Assembly: GCA_034008185.1 (NCBI GenBank)
Contig: CM067081.1
Location: 66,764,054 to 66,828,053, forward strand
DNA from: Gorsachius magnificus
Lineage: Eukaryota; Chordata; Aves; Pelecaniformes; Ardeidae
Reading direction: 5' to 3'
DNA length: 64,000 bases
The translations under genes were made by a program, and so were the position numbers. The notes beneath the pieces are model-generated. The model was given only the letters and a program-made list of their open reading frames with translations. It was not told the DNA's origin and ran no database searches. Shown piece after piece: positions 1 through 13,033 of this stretch; the stretch's first letter is position 1; the number at the start of each line of letters is the position of its first letter.

Positions 1-3000
1 TGTTTTGCTTTGCTGTTACAGGATGCACTAACCATTCACTGTGTGTTCCTGGTTTCTGCCCACTGTCTGAGACTGCTGCTGCTTGCACGTACTCTAGGGA
101 CAGTTTGGACTTGTCCAGACACTGCACTGACCTCCCTGCACACACCCCAGAGCACGGCCGCTTCCCAAAGCTTTTCCGCTTCTGCTCAGGCAAACACCCC
201 AGCAGCATCTTAGCTCTCCAGGTTTGCACTTAATCTTCTCAGCCATTAAAAAAAAATAATGCGCGGTGCAGCAGACGGATGCCTTTCTTTCCTTTCTACT
301 CTTGTTCATCTAAGGGAGGGATATGTGTCATCCCCTCATGCCTGGCCCAGAAGCTACATCCCTTTCTTTTCTCCCAGCAAGTGAAGTCAGCCAGGCAGAG
401 CAGGCTGAAGAGTGGGAAAAGTTCTGTATACAGTGAGACTGCTTCAACAGCAGGAGAAGAGTATATTGGAAGGGGAAAAGGTCTTCCACCTCTACAGCTT
501 GCTCAGGGTTCTGCATGACCCTGTCTCACCAGCCACATCACTGCTCTTAAGGCAAAAGACAGATTTTTGTGCTGATCACTAAACAATGCAGTAACGCCTG
601 GGGACAAGGGATATATGAACATAATAAAGCAGGTCATTATACAAAGTGTGTTACTCCCAGCGTCTCTGTAAATGGGTACATAGATCACACTGAAGTACAA
701 CTTCAAAGATTCAATATAGCTGTCACCTAGTTTATGTACTGTTAGTGCCCATCCACTGTATCACCCCCAGCATGGGAGAAACAGGGAGGTGATGGTGGTG
801 TCCTCTTCACATGCCTTCTCTTCCAAATCTCCTACAGCCTTCTGAGGAAAATTTCTGATTTACAGAATATCAGATTGAATGCTTCATAAATTCATAAGAG
901 ATCAGTGAGCTTTCCTGCACCATGACTGTGGGTCTCTGAGCTGTTTCGCCTGTGTGACTCTCATTCTCGGGGCACTAGCCTCCCATGTTTCTGAGGGTTT
1001 GACTTGACAGACTGCTGCTGGACCACACATGTGCTCTGCATGCCCTTGTGTTCTTCTTCTCCCTGAAGGCATTAAATATGGAGCAGTCCCATCTGCCAGT
1101 CTGATCTTTTGCCATGTATAATCCAGAATAACAGGACCCTGTAGCAGTGGGGGAGGAGAACAGGTTGTAATAAGAGAAAAAGCACAAAAAGAAAATTTGA
1201 AGGATTGAGATTTGTTCAGAATCCACCGAATTGTCAGTGCTGTTTCAGCAGGTGTCTGAGATGTCAGCTTGTGGCATCAGTGCTGGTCAGGGGAGACAAG
1301 AACATTCAGAATTTAAATATCAAGAGGATGTTCAGTATCAGTACTAGTGAACATTACTATTCACTAGTAAAGGGTTTGCAGAAGACAGATCTAACTATAG
1401 AAAATACAAAACTGTACACCTCCTACATCTGTTTCCTTAGATGCCTGATAAAATGACATATTGCTTAGACGGGGTTGAGCCCTTGAGTCTATCAGTGCAT
1501 CATGTCCCAGGCCTTTGGGAATCTGCAGATAACTGACCATTTTTTTTTCTCCTGGATCGACAAATTCCCCAAGTACATGAGAGGACATGACACTGTCAGG
1601 CATGCCAAAGGAAATAGGTCAAATCAAAAAGGCACAGTGTCACATTAGCGTGAATAAGATGAGGTATGCGGGATGCCTGCTTTCACTGCCCTGGTGCACA
1701 AGAGCCTGAGGTTGAGATGATGACCTTCAGGACGTTCTGCAAGATTCAACTGCTTACCTCACTCTTTTCTGCAGGTGTGAGGAAGGGTCCTAAGATTTAT
1801 TGCACATGTTTTGTTGAAGTTGGTAATTTATTGGTGTGTGGAGCTCACTCACAGGATGAAATGGGGCTATGAAAAGTCAAACTGTATCATTGCTTTCAGA
1901 TGATGGGTTCCATCTTGTAATTTATAGCAATTTGTTTTCACTAAATGTAAAGATATAAATCAGAAGTGTATTTTATACCTTTTGGGCTACTATTCAAAAA
2001 TTTCTTTTTGTCTTATGTCTTTTTATACATATCTCTTAGAAACATGAATAAAATTGCGGAAAAGTATATAATAATAATAATATTGGATAATATATTGGAA
2101 TAAAATGTGTAGGATCATACTTAAATTAATATGTTTATATTTTTACTAATAATAGACGTGAGTTTGAATAAAAGCAGATAATTCAGTTGGTTGTTGTTAC
2201 TTACACTGATCTTTAAGTATTCAAAAGAGGTCTCAAGTACCAGAAAAATCATAAAGCTTAATACAAACAAGAATATTAATACACAAACCTAATGTGAAAA
2301 TGCATTGTTTATAATGCACTCTGTTCTTCCTATTTTGAAAGTGTATCATCCAGTCAAGAGGCAGAGTATGTAGCTCAGATGATTAATTGCATATACCAAA
2401 GAATGGACATCAAGATACAGCGTATAAGAATATTCATATACTGAAGCCTGTTTGGTAGGGAAAACAAGGCACAGATACTAAAAAAAGACTTTGATATTAC
2501 AGTAAGATCATCAGGAGCTTCCAGAACTCATTGCAGGAAAGCACTAAGAAACAGTTAGCTTCATTAGCTCTGCAATACAGAAAATTAACATTAATTTTGG
2601 ATGGATATTTTTCACCATTATTCACTCAACCACATCATGCATTTTTGAAGGCACAAGCATATTTAACTGGGACATTTCACACAGAATTAAATGCACATGT
2701 CAATTAAACAGTCCTTAAAACATCTTACATCAGTATAACTGAGATCAATTTTAGGTACAGCTGTCAGCTAAATAAAGGAATCAAAATTATTGACGAGGTT
2801 TACTTTGTAGTTCATGCAAGTTCATTTTCCATTGACTTTGCTGTCATCTGTGCTTCATTGCTGCTTCTCTTTTCCAGAATAGGTCTGTTCTGTTCCAGCA
2901 TCTTTAGTTTTGTACGATGCCATCGTACAGCCTCAGTATTCTTTCCAGTAAACAGATTCCTCCAGCTCAATAACACTTTTCTCTTGGTTTGTTTGATGAG

Positions 3001-4135
3001 GCCGAGGTCAGGAAACAAAAGGATTTTGTTCTCCCGATACTGGATATTGCATTGCTAGAGTTGCTTTCAGCAGTCTATCCCGTTCTCCTATTTCAAACAT
3101 AGATGAAATAAAAACACTCCCACTGTCATTCGCAGTCGCATTCTCCTCACTGGTATCCTACAGCGCTTTTCTACAGAAAATATGTTCTTCCCTGATATCA
3201 ATTTCCAGAGGTTCAGCAGGAGTTTTCATAACAAATGAAACAGGATCTATCTGGCCTGTACCAGAGGGGAAATGAAGGCTCTGCAGAACTTCAGACCTTG
3301 TTTGGTTTTCAGTTGCTTCCTCCATTTTGTCCAGCAGCACACATTTCACAGAGGAGTACAGACACCTCAGCCACCTTCTCCACCTTCAGCCCATGCAATT
3401 TTAAAGGCATTTTTAGGCTCTGTACCTCCCCTTATCATGGAAATACAAGCTTTCAGGAAAGAAGTAGAACAGACAGATAGGGGTGGAAACTATTTAGCTG
3501 TCTTACCATAATCAGCCCACATTCAATGGTATCTGAACTCCAAGCTGCAGAGCGTGGGCACGTGCTTCTGACACAGCCCAGACCATACCAGAGAGAGGCC
3601 CCGGTATATTCTTGTTATCTAACTCTCTGCGATATCTGGTTTGCCAAGTACTTTTAAAAAATGATGCATCCAGAAGCAATTATTTCCATACCATGAGTCT
3701 TTACTAGCAAATTGCCTATTAGGAGAGAGCAAATCAGTCTTTCAGCAGTGATGTACAAAATGAAATCTGTAACAAACAACTGTATTTTCTATACATTTCC
3801 TAAAAGACATAGTTTAATGCTAACTGAAAAAAGTCAAAGGCAACACCACTAACAGCAGCATTTGTACCTTGCTTTAATTTTTAAAAAATTTGTGAATAAA
3901 GAACAATCACAATACTTAGTTTCTCTTCCTAAATGCCATCCTCTTTTCCCGTTACGGTTTGACAGAGGATTACTGTGCTCTCTCCCACAAGTAAACGCTG
4001 ATTATATCTTTCTATCAGCTAATTGCAAGTAAAGCCTTTCTTAAAATTCTTGCCAGGAATTCTGGCCAGTGAAGTCTCTGTAGCAATCAGGCCAGGCTTA
4101 GCTCCGTGCTATCAGAATTGTGCAAGGCAGAATAT

Positions 4136-4170
4136 GCATTGCATGCATTGCACGCATTGTGCGCATTGAG
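4136..4170 (+). repeat. 9-bp short tandem repeat, about 4 copies
   Basis: Successive units GCATTGCAT, GCATTGCAC, GCATTGTGC and GCATTGAG share a GCATTG core at a 9-bp period. Because the period is a multiple of three, the reading frame across it gives an Ala-Leu-His-like repeat. That is a consequence of the period and not evidence of a protein. Confidence 0.7.
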
Positions 4171-5799
4171 AAACAGCTACATGCATCTCAGTAGAGATCA
4201 CAGAAAGATGTATCTGGACAGCACAGGCATTATCACAGTCAGCTTCCGCAGCAAGACTCGTGCTTCCCACAGGCTAAACTGTTGGTAAGGCCAAGGACTC
4301 TGACAGCAAACTTCCTTTGCATTCAGCAAGCCTGCTATATATCTGGACAATCTGCCATGTATATGTTTCTGCTGCAACATTATGTTGTTTATGATGTGAT
4401 CAGGACAAAACAAATTTAAATGAACAGCTATGATAATCCATTACCATTTTCAGAACTTTTAGCAAAGACATGTTTTTCCATAGGCTTTTCATGACAAACC
4501 AGATTAATAATCTTACATTCCCCTGCAGGCAAAAACTTTCTGGCTGAAAAACCTCCCTGGCTTCCAATTGGAGAAGCCGGCAGGAAGGAGAGGCACATTT
4601 TAGTTCCCTTTTGTAACATACCATGTCCTTGTGTTAAGTCTTGAGCTCTGCAAAGTAGCTGGAGAATATGTCCTTTTAGACCACCATCAGCTTCTCCATG
4701 ACAGGATTTCTGCTCTTTCCCTGTCACCTCTGCAGCTGAAGTAGTGTTAACCTTTTACACACATTAGTAGATAAAAATGGTGGATAGATGAAATATAATT
4801 TAGTTTTTCAGAAATCTAAAGGCACAACAGCAGCCTTTTGTCTTTCCCAAACCTTTCTTTTGACATGCATGATATCCCACAGTGTAAATATCTTGGCATT
4901 CAACATCAGCAGAAATGTACTTCTCATGTGAATTTCCAGACTGCATTGCTGAATAAAGTCAGTGAAATGTTATTTTAAGATCTGAAATACTCATGTTCTG
5001 AAGAGAAGTTGTGTGCACACATAAGAAAGAGAAAAAAAAGCTGACAGATAACAATACCGTTGCAGATAAAAGCTCAGAAAGTAATTCTTTTGTCAGATCA
5101 TCCCTGTAAAAATAGGAATACATTTTTCTGGATATGTATTATTTCAATGATTTATACATACTTGTTCCGTTTCACTAATAAGAAAAGTAGTGAAGAACAA
5201 GGGCAAGGATTTAAAAGACCTTTCATTAGAGGTCACTGACAGACAAGTTTTGATGACTCAGACACAAGATGAGCAAGTTTAGGTACTGCTAGGAAGAGGT
5301 TCTCATCTGTTTTGCATAGTTGAGAGCTGCCCTTATAAAGTCCTTGGCCATTTTCCTGGGAATGTACAGTTGCTGCCACAAAGATGCTAGATACATATCA
5401 CACAAATCTATTTTAACTTTTTATGGCGCTGGGACTCTACCTCATTTTGTTTCACAGTCTACATTTAATCCTGATGCAACTCCATGGACTTCAGCATAGT
5501 TTTTCTCACTTATGCAAAGGATGGATATGGATTGTTCTGTTTGATTGAAATTCTGCTGTGACCTAGTCCTCCTGTAAGGAACATCTCTGAAGATATACTT
5601 GTGTCTTGGAGTCTCCACTTCCATTCTGGCCCCTACAGATGTTTCTCTTCTGCAGAACACTGTGTCAGTGCCCAGAGTGCACTAATAGGCCTTAATGACC
5701 CTTACTGGCCTCACCTGGTGCCTCCACCCACACCCCAATGCTCATGGGCAATGGCCTCTCAGGGTTGGGCCTTCAGTCTTAGCCTGAATTATGTTGTAG

Positions 5800-5990
5800 C
5801 TGTGCCTGTCTCCAGCTCTGTCACAGTCATGTCTGCGCCTGGTCATAGACTCTGTCAGTCCAGACCCTGACCCACGAACTTTCTGCCTTGTCATCCTGGA
5901 CCGTGGGCTGTGTCTGACCCTGGTTATCCTCACCAGACCTGGCCCTGATCTGTGGGCTGATTTCCTGACCAACGTCCCTAGTTTTGGGGC
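5800..5990 (+). repeat. Degenerate CTGACC/GTGGGCTG repeat patch
   Basis: GC-rich patch in which TGGACC...GTGGGCTG...CTGACC (from about 5909) recurs as TGGCCC...GTGGGCTG...CTGACC (from about 5940). The units are diverged and only about two are visible. It could be a decayed minisatellite or part of an old LTR; I cannot name the family. Confidence 0.35.
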
Positions 5991-7003
5991 AGTGGGATGG
6001 GGCCCTGGCTGGTGAGATCCCTACACTGCCAGCCATGTTATCACCCTTGAATGGTGACCCTTGCTGCTCCCTGACAGTACTGATGAGGGACTAAACACTG
6101 GTAGAACAACTCCGTGGTTACTCCAAGGACAGTGAAAATGCTTGCAAAACTGATTCTCAATTGTATGTGTGATTGTGTTTCCTGGGAATTCTTTAGAAAA
6201 CAAGCAACTTGAGAGCAGTCAGAAAGATACCCCTACCGCCCCAGCATTATGAAAGCAGCATCACACAATGTCAACCAAATTTAAGACAGTGTATTTCTGG
6301 GATTCCTACAAATTGCTTAGCTGATAAACTATAGTCATGCTTTGTGTTTTGAAAGAGCTAAGAAAAGACAGGGAGAAAACTAAAAGTGTTTTGAGTAAAT
6401 CAAGGCATTGTTATGGATATGCTTTAACTGTCATGGGAGAAACATTGCTGTGCAGATTTGTTTTTTCACCATCATGCTGAAGGCTGGCAGTGCTAATGGG
6501 GTAGGCTGTGAGGACTTAGAAGTCCTTTAGCCTATCCCAATAAATCTGCCTCTGACAGATGATGAGCAGATGATATCTAACTTACAGAATTAATAAAGTA
6601 CATTGTAAAAATGCTTGTGTGTTTACAACATGCCCTGCTTGCATCTGCAAACTGAGTAAAGTCAAATAACGGTTCAGACTGCCAACAGAAGAACCTTTGC
6701 TTAAGTCTCATTTTAAAACATATGCAAAAACAATCAGGACCAGCTAGGATTTCTTAACTCCCAGAGGTGACAGGTATCTATTATTGATGGAAAAGATGAG
6801 CTGTGGCAGAACCATCTCTTAATATGGAAACACCGATCCACATTCCATTCATTTAGAATGAGAATTGCTCACATAAAATGAAAATGTCCTGCTCCAGCTG
6901 CTACAAGCCTGAAACTAATAAGAAAGATTTTGCATTAAATTAATTCTGAACATCTTCCCATGGATCTGATGATAGGATTTTGAAAGAACTTATATCTATT
7001 TTG

Positions 7004-7046
7004 TATATTTTGGAAGAAGAAATGTTAAATCCTCTTCCAAAATATA
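7004..7046. repeat. Perfect 14-bp inverted repeat (hairpin)
   Basis: TATATTTTGGAAGA at 7004-7017 is the exact reverse complement of TCTTCCAAAATATA at 7033-7046, separated by a 15-nt loop. It may be a chance AT-rich hairpin or the remnant of a small hairpin element. No pre-miRNA-sized longer stem is apparent. Confidence 0.75.
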
Positions 7047-8222
7047 TATTCCTTCCTGCCCTGGCCACACAGCTTCCCCTCCACACTACTCTAGGCCAGT
7101 GACGTTACACAGAAATACTTGCCTCATTCTGAAAATACACAGAAAAAAGCCTATCAGTTAGAATAACTGTATTTTATGATTAAAATCTAGAAGAAAATTG
7201 TAATGTCTAACATGTTCCTATATGATGACCTAGCAGAGATTTTAGTTTTCTGTCCTTAAATGTAAAAATATAAGTAACAACAATTCTTAAATTTGGAATA
7301 TTTTAATGTTGTAATGCATCAGGGTTAAGTTACCTTAAACCAGTACAGTTACATTTTCTGAATGACTGTATTTAATGTGGTGAAACTAGTTATCAACCCA
7401 GCACAGATGACTTGTAAGACAAGGTGGAAATTCCCCAAAGGACCACATTGTTGTTTTCCTTCCACTAAAGAAAAACTCTGTCATGGGCGCCAGTACCTAC
7501 AGGAGTTTCCCCAGATTAAATACTTTATACCATTTTCTGAAGGTATAGCAGTACTGCAGGTAAGAACAGGAGGTTCTAGCTCTCAGTTTCCACAGGAGTC
7601 TGTGGAACCCCATGGAGAGACTGCACTTTTGCAAGAGCTATAAGCCTACCTGTTGCTCTTCCATCCAGAAACACAGTTCATAACTACCAACTATGCACAA
7701 TAGCTAATCTGCATGACTGCATGCCTTTAAAGAGTTCCCAGTGTGGAAAAGGTATCAAAGGAAAAAAATGCAGCATATGGTAGTTTTCTGGACCATTCTC
7801 CACTATGTACCAGGAACAAGGTGAAACAGTGTTTTTCTCCTCTAAAACCATACTCCCATGATAAAAATTTTTGCCAAATGCAGATCAATCCAAGGAGTTA
7901 ATTTGGACTTTGAAAAACTAGATTTAGTCACTTACGCAATTCCTGTCCAGTTAGTCCTTCACAGTATCTTGAGATTCAATTACTTATATTGGATCCGATT
8001 GCCAAAAAACCAGTAGCAAAGTATCCATATTTCAAAGAAGAAAATCTACAGATTCAATATACAGGATTATTTTGTAGTGCTAATAGTTCAACAGTTCAGT
8101 ATCACCAAATTGAATGCACATCACTGAATTTATTGAAGTCAAATGAAGGTGATCATAATTGTTACTATCCTAACTGTTGTGCCTAAAGGTTCTAGCAAGG
8201 AGGGGAACCCCTTTTTGGCCCT

Positions 8223-8236
8223 GTTGCCATGGAAAG
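8223..8236 (+). promoter_or_regulatory. Imperfect RFX X-box-like site
   Basis: GTTGCCATGGAAAG matches the palindromic RFX motif GTTGCCATGGCAAC at 12 of 14 positions, with the left half perfect. It lies just 5' of an AT-rich block at about 8290-8340. Motif match only. Confidence 0.3.
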
Positions 8237-8647
8237 TCAACTTTTCTTGCAAAGGACTTCTGATCCTGCAAAGTGCTAGCTGAGTGCTCAAATTGCATTA
8301 ATCAGATTTATTCATAAATATTCATATTTACTCAACAGGGAAGTGTGTAAGAGGGGAAAAGAGAACCATATCATGTTAATATTAAAATAATATCAAGATT
8401 CACCTGTTATGTTAGTGGTGGCTGTCACTAGTAGTACGTGTTAAATAGTTCTAAGCAGAGCTATGCCTTGAACATTTAATTTACTCCTTCTACTGTATTA
8501 CATTTATGATTTCCTAATCACCTTCACACAAAGGCATTGCAAGGGACAGTTGAGATGCTTCTTTGACATGATGTCTATAAACCAGGTATGGTATTGTAAC
8601 TCTAACATTATTTATATTCCACTTTCAATCAAGATTTCAGTAACTTG

Positions 8648-8777
8648 TATTTAAAAGATGAGTAGACGAGGTGCTTAGGGACGTGGCTTAGTGGTGGGAT
8701 GGCAGGGTTAGGTTAACAGTTGGACTCAATGATCTTAAGGGCCTTTTCCAGCCTAAATGATTCTATGATTCTATGAC
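8648..8777 (+). mobile_element. CR1 LINE, 3' terminal fragment
   Basis: About 130 bp of the CR1 3' end: the last ORF2 codons (GTATTTAAAAG...GACGAGGTGCTTAGGGAC), the short 3' UTR with GGTTAACAGTTGGACT and TGATCTTAAGGGCC, and the terminal GATTCTATGATTCTATGA repeat. It aligns closely with the tail of the copy at 15.9-17.0 kb. It is heavily 5'-truncated, as is usual for CR1, and non-functional. Confidence 0.93.
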
Positions 8778-11700
8778 TTGATTACAGCTAGTACCACTCC
8801 AGGGTGGCTCAGCCTTACCTCTAGGAGTTACAAAGATTTACAGTAGTTTTCTTGGATTGCATTAGTATTTAAGCTAACCAAGAATTGAAGACTTTCTCAG
8901 TGCAAAGAAATCAAAGTTGCCCTGGGATGTCAGGAAGGAGCACTAACTTGGGCAGAATTGTATCATAAGTAGAATGCCTTAAATCAGGGCAATAACTTGA
9001 AGCTGTTTGACCTGTAAAGCAACTTTTATGTATGTGGCATACAAATATCTAGATCATAAGTCTGTATGATTGCATGTAGCTCAGTGATACAGAACATGTA
9101 TCTTCATGATACACAGGAAAACAAGATGTATATTAGGAAAAAGGCTAATGTGGCAAAACGTCAGCTAAAACATCATGTAATAGCTTGACATTTAGCATGA
9201 GTTAAAATGCAAGATAAAAAAGTCTCCTTAAAATATAGTTACAGCAGAGCAAACTGCTTTATATAGTACTCTCCTTTAAACACTTGAATGGATATTCATA
9301 TGAAATTACAAGTAAAAATGAGTACTCAGTTAAAATGCATGGTCAAATTGTCACTTGTCATTGCATTATCATATAAAATGAATTAGCAGGCTCCATTAGT
9401 TTCACCATTTTGGCATAGCTTTCATAATTCCTAGATTTTCTTAACTGCCACAGATGTCTATAGAATATTATTCATGCTAGGCAGTTGTGTATCAGCTGTA
9501 ATGGACAGGGTAAAAACTTAAATAATTTTACTGAATTCAAGTAAAATTATTGAAATTACTTAATTTTGTTGCACTTGCCATTGTGTTGGATTTCAAGTCT
9601 TTTTAATGGATGACTAGTTTTAAAAAATATATCCAATAAAAGAAAAATAATACCAGCTTTCCCTCATGGATGACGAATTCAATCTGTTTATCTTGTTAAA
9701 AACAATATTGCAAATAATCATGTTTATTTGTCCTTAAAAAAACCACCACTCTCTCAAATGTCAGTTTATATTTGATAGCACAGGACTGACCTGACTTTAA
9801 TGAAGAAATATATTGGATATTAGATACAAAACTAATTGCATATTACATAACAATAGATGTGATTATTTCCCACTCTATTACCTATCATAGCTTTTCAAAT
9901 ATAATCCTTTTCAAATATTAGGAAAATAAGCCTATCCATCTGAAACGTGACTGGTTTCAGCCTTTACAATGGCCCGACTTATACATTCCTATAGTAACAA
10001 TATAAATGCTCTCCATAAAAAAAAGATTAGTGATTAATATAGCAGATAAAATCAAGATGCCTTGGTTCAAGACTATAGCAATACCCTGTTATGTATATTA
10101 TAGAGCTTCCATCATGTGAAACTGATTTTAAATTCAATCTCCAGAGTTCTAAATATCTATTGACTTCTGAAGTAAATAGAAAAATCATTGCTGACAGCAT
10201 GAAAATTGCTTTGAAAATTGATTTAACCTGTACTTACCCTTAGGTTTATACCTCTTTGGGATTTAGCTTCTTCCGAGGCAATGCCAGGGCAAATACGATG
10301 GATTTGGTCTTCTAATCCTAGCCAAGCAAGCAACCCAGGAAATAATAGTTTTTACATCTCTTTCTCTCTTTCTTCCATAACAGAAGACAAGGAACTCCAT
10401 GTTCCTAGTGCTGAGTGAAGAAAATATATCCTCCTGTACAAAAATCAGAAGACAGACTTAATTGTGAGAGCAGGGATGCAAAATAGATATGATGAGAGGT
10501 TTAAAAGCAATACATTTCCCTGTCAATAATTAGGGCATCAATATATCATTAAATGTATTCACCAAAGACAAATCTAAAGACTGTTAAGAATGTTAACCTA
10601 AAATGCCCTTAAACTGACAAAGATTAAGTTTCTTGCACAGAGGATGCTGAGACAGGTTCACGTGCACAAAGTGTTATTAGCGGAGTCAATTTATTTGCAG
10701 CTGGTGGCATACATTAGCTCTCACGTTGAATGTTAATTTTTGGGAAGGGGAGAGTGGAGGAGAGGGAGAAAAATAGTTCCCAGTGGCCAGCTGAGAAAAG
10801 AAGGGATGGCAGATCTTCCGGTGAGTATCCTCCCCTTGACAGCTGGTACCACCCACCATCCTGCTTTCCCTGCAGTAATGCTCCAGGTGACCTCAGGACT
10901 TGCCCTGGGCCCTGTCGGTTGTTTCTGCCTTTGATGTTGTCAGCACTGATTAGGGCGCACACTGAGTGCTGCGTGATGACCAGTTGGTAAGCTTTGTGCA
11001 GTCAATCATGGGTCCCCTTGGGTCACAGCCAGATGCTACAACCAAGGGGTGGGAGATGGGGGCATGAAGGGGTCAGTCTTGGCCAGTGCCGGTTCCTCCC
11101 CAGGAGAACTTGCCACCACCACAGCAGTGGGTTTGCTGGGGTGAGGCCATGGGAATAACAGTATGAGAACAGTGTGGAGGCACCAAAGGAAAAGGATGGA
11201 GGCTGTGGGGCAGCCTGGGGGTAGGAGCATGCAGCCGGGAAGGAAAGGCAGGGTCCAGAAGGGCCAATAGGAAACCCTTAGCAATAGAGAAGGGAAGGCA
11301 CCTAAGGCACTGTGCAACATTAGGGAACACAGATCATGTAAAATAACACAAGTCACCTGCAAAACCTCTCTCCACATTGCTGCACATTCAAAGGCTATGA
11401 GCATGAAACTTTTTTACATCTGCCTTACATGATATAATATATATGAACTTTTCACAAACCACCCATGGCATCCTCTACTGCACTGAATTCCTAAGTTCCA
11501 TTCACAGTCAGATTTTCATGCCCCTCCTGACCTAAGCCAGAGGTGTACCTGCTTTCTGTCTACCTGTGCTACAACCAGGATATCACAACATTTTCTTCTC
11601 AGATTGAGCAAATTTAGCACCTTTACTCACAGGCATAAAGAACATCAAACACCTGTTTGTCTCCTCTAATTATATGCTCCTGGAAATATCAAAAAAATAT

Positions 11701-11864
11701 GCAATTTTGTACTAATTTTAAACTCAAGCAATGTCCTTGGTGCACACACCGTCCATGGTTTACACAGCAAACATATGGCAGGACTCCTACCCTGTACTTC
11801 TTACCTCTTAATCTTTTACTTCAGATCTTTTTGTTTAGGAGGTCTTAATAGATTTTTCTTCCAT
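8778..11864 (+). other. Intergenic sequence, no gene recognised
   Basis: Mostly AT-rich unique sequence, with a hairpin at 9521-9551. A GC-richer stretch at about 10730-11290 has frames open on both strands and isolated splice-like sites (CCG|GTGAGT before 10821, CCCTGCAG ending 10875). The two sites are only 55 bp apart and define no sensible intron. No protein family is recognisable. Confidence 0.55.
9521..9551. repeat. Perfect 12-bp inverted repeat (hairpin)
   Basis: AATAATTTTACT at 9521-9532 is the exact reverse complement of AGTAAAATTATT at 9540-9551, with a 7-nt loop containing GAATTC. Probably a chance AT-rich hairpin, but cleaner than its surroundings. Confidence 0.7.
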
Positions 11865-12365
11865 TATTCCTCTCTACACTTTCTTAATCCTTCTTGAATC
11901 ATTTTTTGAATCTAAACTTTTGGTCTCTGCATCAGCCTGTGATGATGATTTCCACAGATGAATTACACACCTTGTGAGAAGGTGCAATTTGAGTGTTGTT
12001 TTGAACTTGCTATTGGGTAATGTCATCTGCTGTCATGTAGTTCTTGTGTCATGAGAAGATAAGTACAAAATTATTGTTGTCATGCATGTTTATTACCCAG
12101 TCATCTGTCATGCAAGCTGAAGTGCCCTAATCTGTTTTCACAAGCCCTTCCACACCTTGGATCAGCCCTGTCATCCTCCTCTGTAACTTTTCTAATTCCA
12201 CTATACCCTTTCTGAGATGAAGGAACCAGAAATGCATAATGTATTCAAGCCCATTGAAAATACACTTCCAAAATTGATCAGATAAACAGGAAAAGGTACC
12301 AACATCACTAAGAATAAATCAGTAATTCTACCTTTCTTAATCTCTTCTAAAGTTTCAGGTATATT
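11865..12365 (-). mobile_element. Ancient CR1/L3-like LINE remnant
   Basis: Read on the plus strand, this matches the reverse complement of old CR1/L3-type 3' regions in order. It shows CTTCTTGAATCATTTTTTGA, then GGTCTCTGCATCAGCCTGTG, then GTAGTTCTTGTGTCATGAGA, then CCTCCTCTGTAACTTTTCTA, and finally CTGAGATGAAGGAACCAGAA leading into an AATGTATTCAAG-like end. These are the blocks normally read as a Cys/His-poor ORF2 C-terminus on the minus strand. Divergence is high and every frame has stops. It is far older than the other CR1 copies. Ends are approximate. Confidence 0.75.
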
Positions 12366-13033
12366 CTAATAGTCTCCTGTTTAGACACAATATAAAAGGG
12401 TTTTTTCCAGTAGAAATTAAACTGGAACTGATAATAATTTTTTCTCTCTTCCCTCTCCCTCACCCAGTATTTTCTTTTTGTGAAATATCGAGATTGGTGC
12501 TCCTTGACAAAATGGCAGCATTCAAAATGATTCCTGTTAACAGCCAGTTCAAGTTTTGTTTCTTAGTCTCATGTTAGTATATTAAATTTCTGAAGCAAAA
12601 TAAAAAATAATTGTGGGACAGTTCAACGTGGATGATCTAGATGTCAAAACACTAGCCTAATATTTGAGATGCCAGAGTTTGTTTACATTTTGCCTCAAAG
12701 ACTTCCTACAGAACCCGTAATAATTCACATGGAGACAAAATCCCAAAGGAGTTTAGGGCCTGCCTCTCATGGGAGCTGGTCTGAATCACACTGTTTACAT
12801 CTTTATTATCCCATAGGGCAGTGAGTGGGGTAACAGGGGGAATACTTGCTGAGAGAGTTTCATTCCTTTGTCTGCCCAGCTCAGTACTTGGCCTGCAATC
12901 ACCTTGTTCAAAGGATAAGGCAGCTTTGAGCTCTGGCTGCCTGCAAACCCCACATGTCTGTGCCACATGTGATGTAGGGCCACTGCAACTCCCACAGTAG
13001 CCACAGACTCGATGGCTGATGTGTCTGTTCTCG
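12366..13033 (+). other. Intergenic sequence, nothing recognised
   Basis: Unique AT-rich sequence turning moderately GC-rich from about 12.7 kb. Two overlapping minus-strand frames are open in the latter part, but they show no family motif. Confidence 0.5.

Larger units (their letters stand above)
1..8647 (+). other. Intergenic sequence, no gene recognised
   Basis: AT-rich, stop-dense in all frames, no exon-like run flanked by good splice sites. The only structures I can support are a 9-bp tandem repeat near 4.14 kb, a 14-bp-arm hairpin near 7.0 kb, an ATA-type simple repeat around 2.07-2.09 kb and a GC-richer patch with faint internal repetition at about 5.80-5.99 kb. Confidence 0.6.

Noticed and set aside
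10821..10875. Strong donor (CCG|GTGAGT) and acceptor (CCCTGCAG) close together
   Set aside because: They would bound a 55-bp intron, below normal vertebrate size, with no coding sequence on either side.
11036..11404. 122-codon minus-strand frame, Leu/Pro-rich
   Set aside because: GC-richer patch with frames open on both strands; no motif, signal anchor or conserved splice context.
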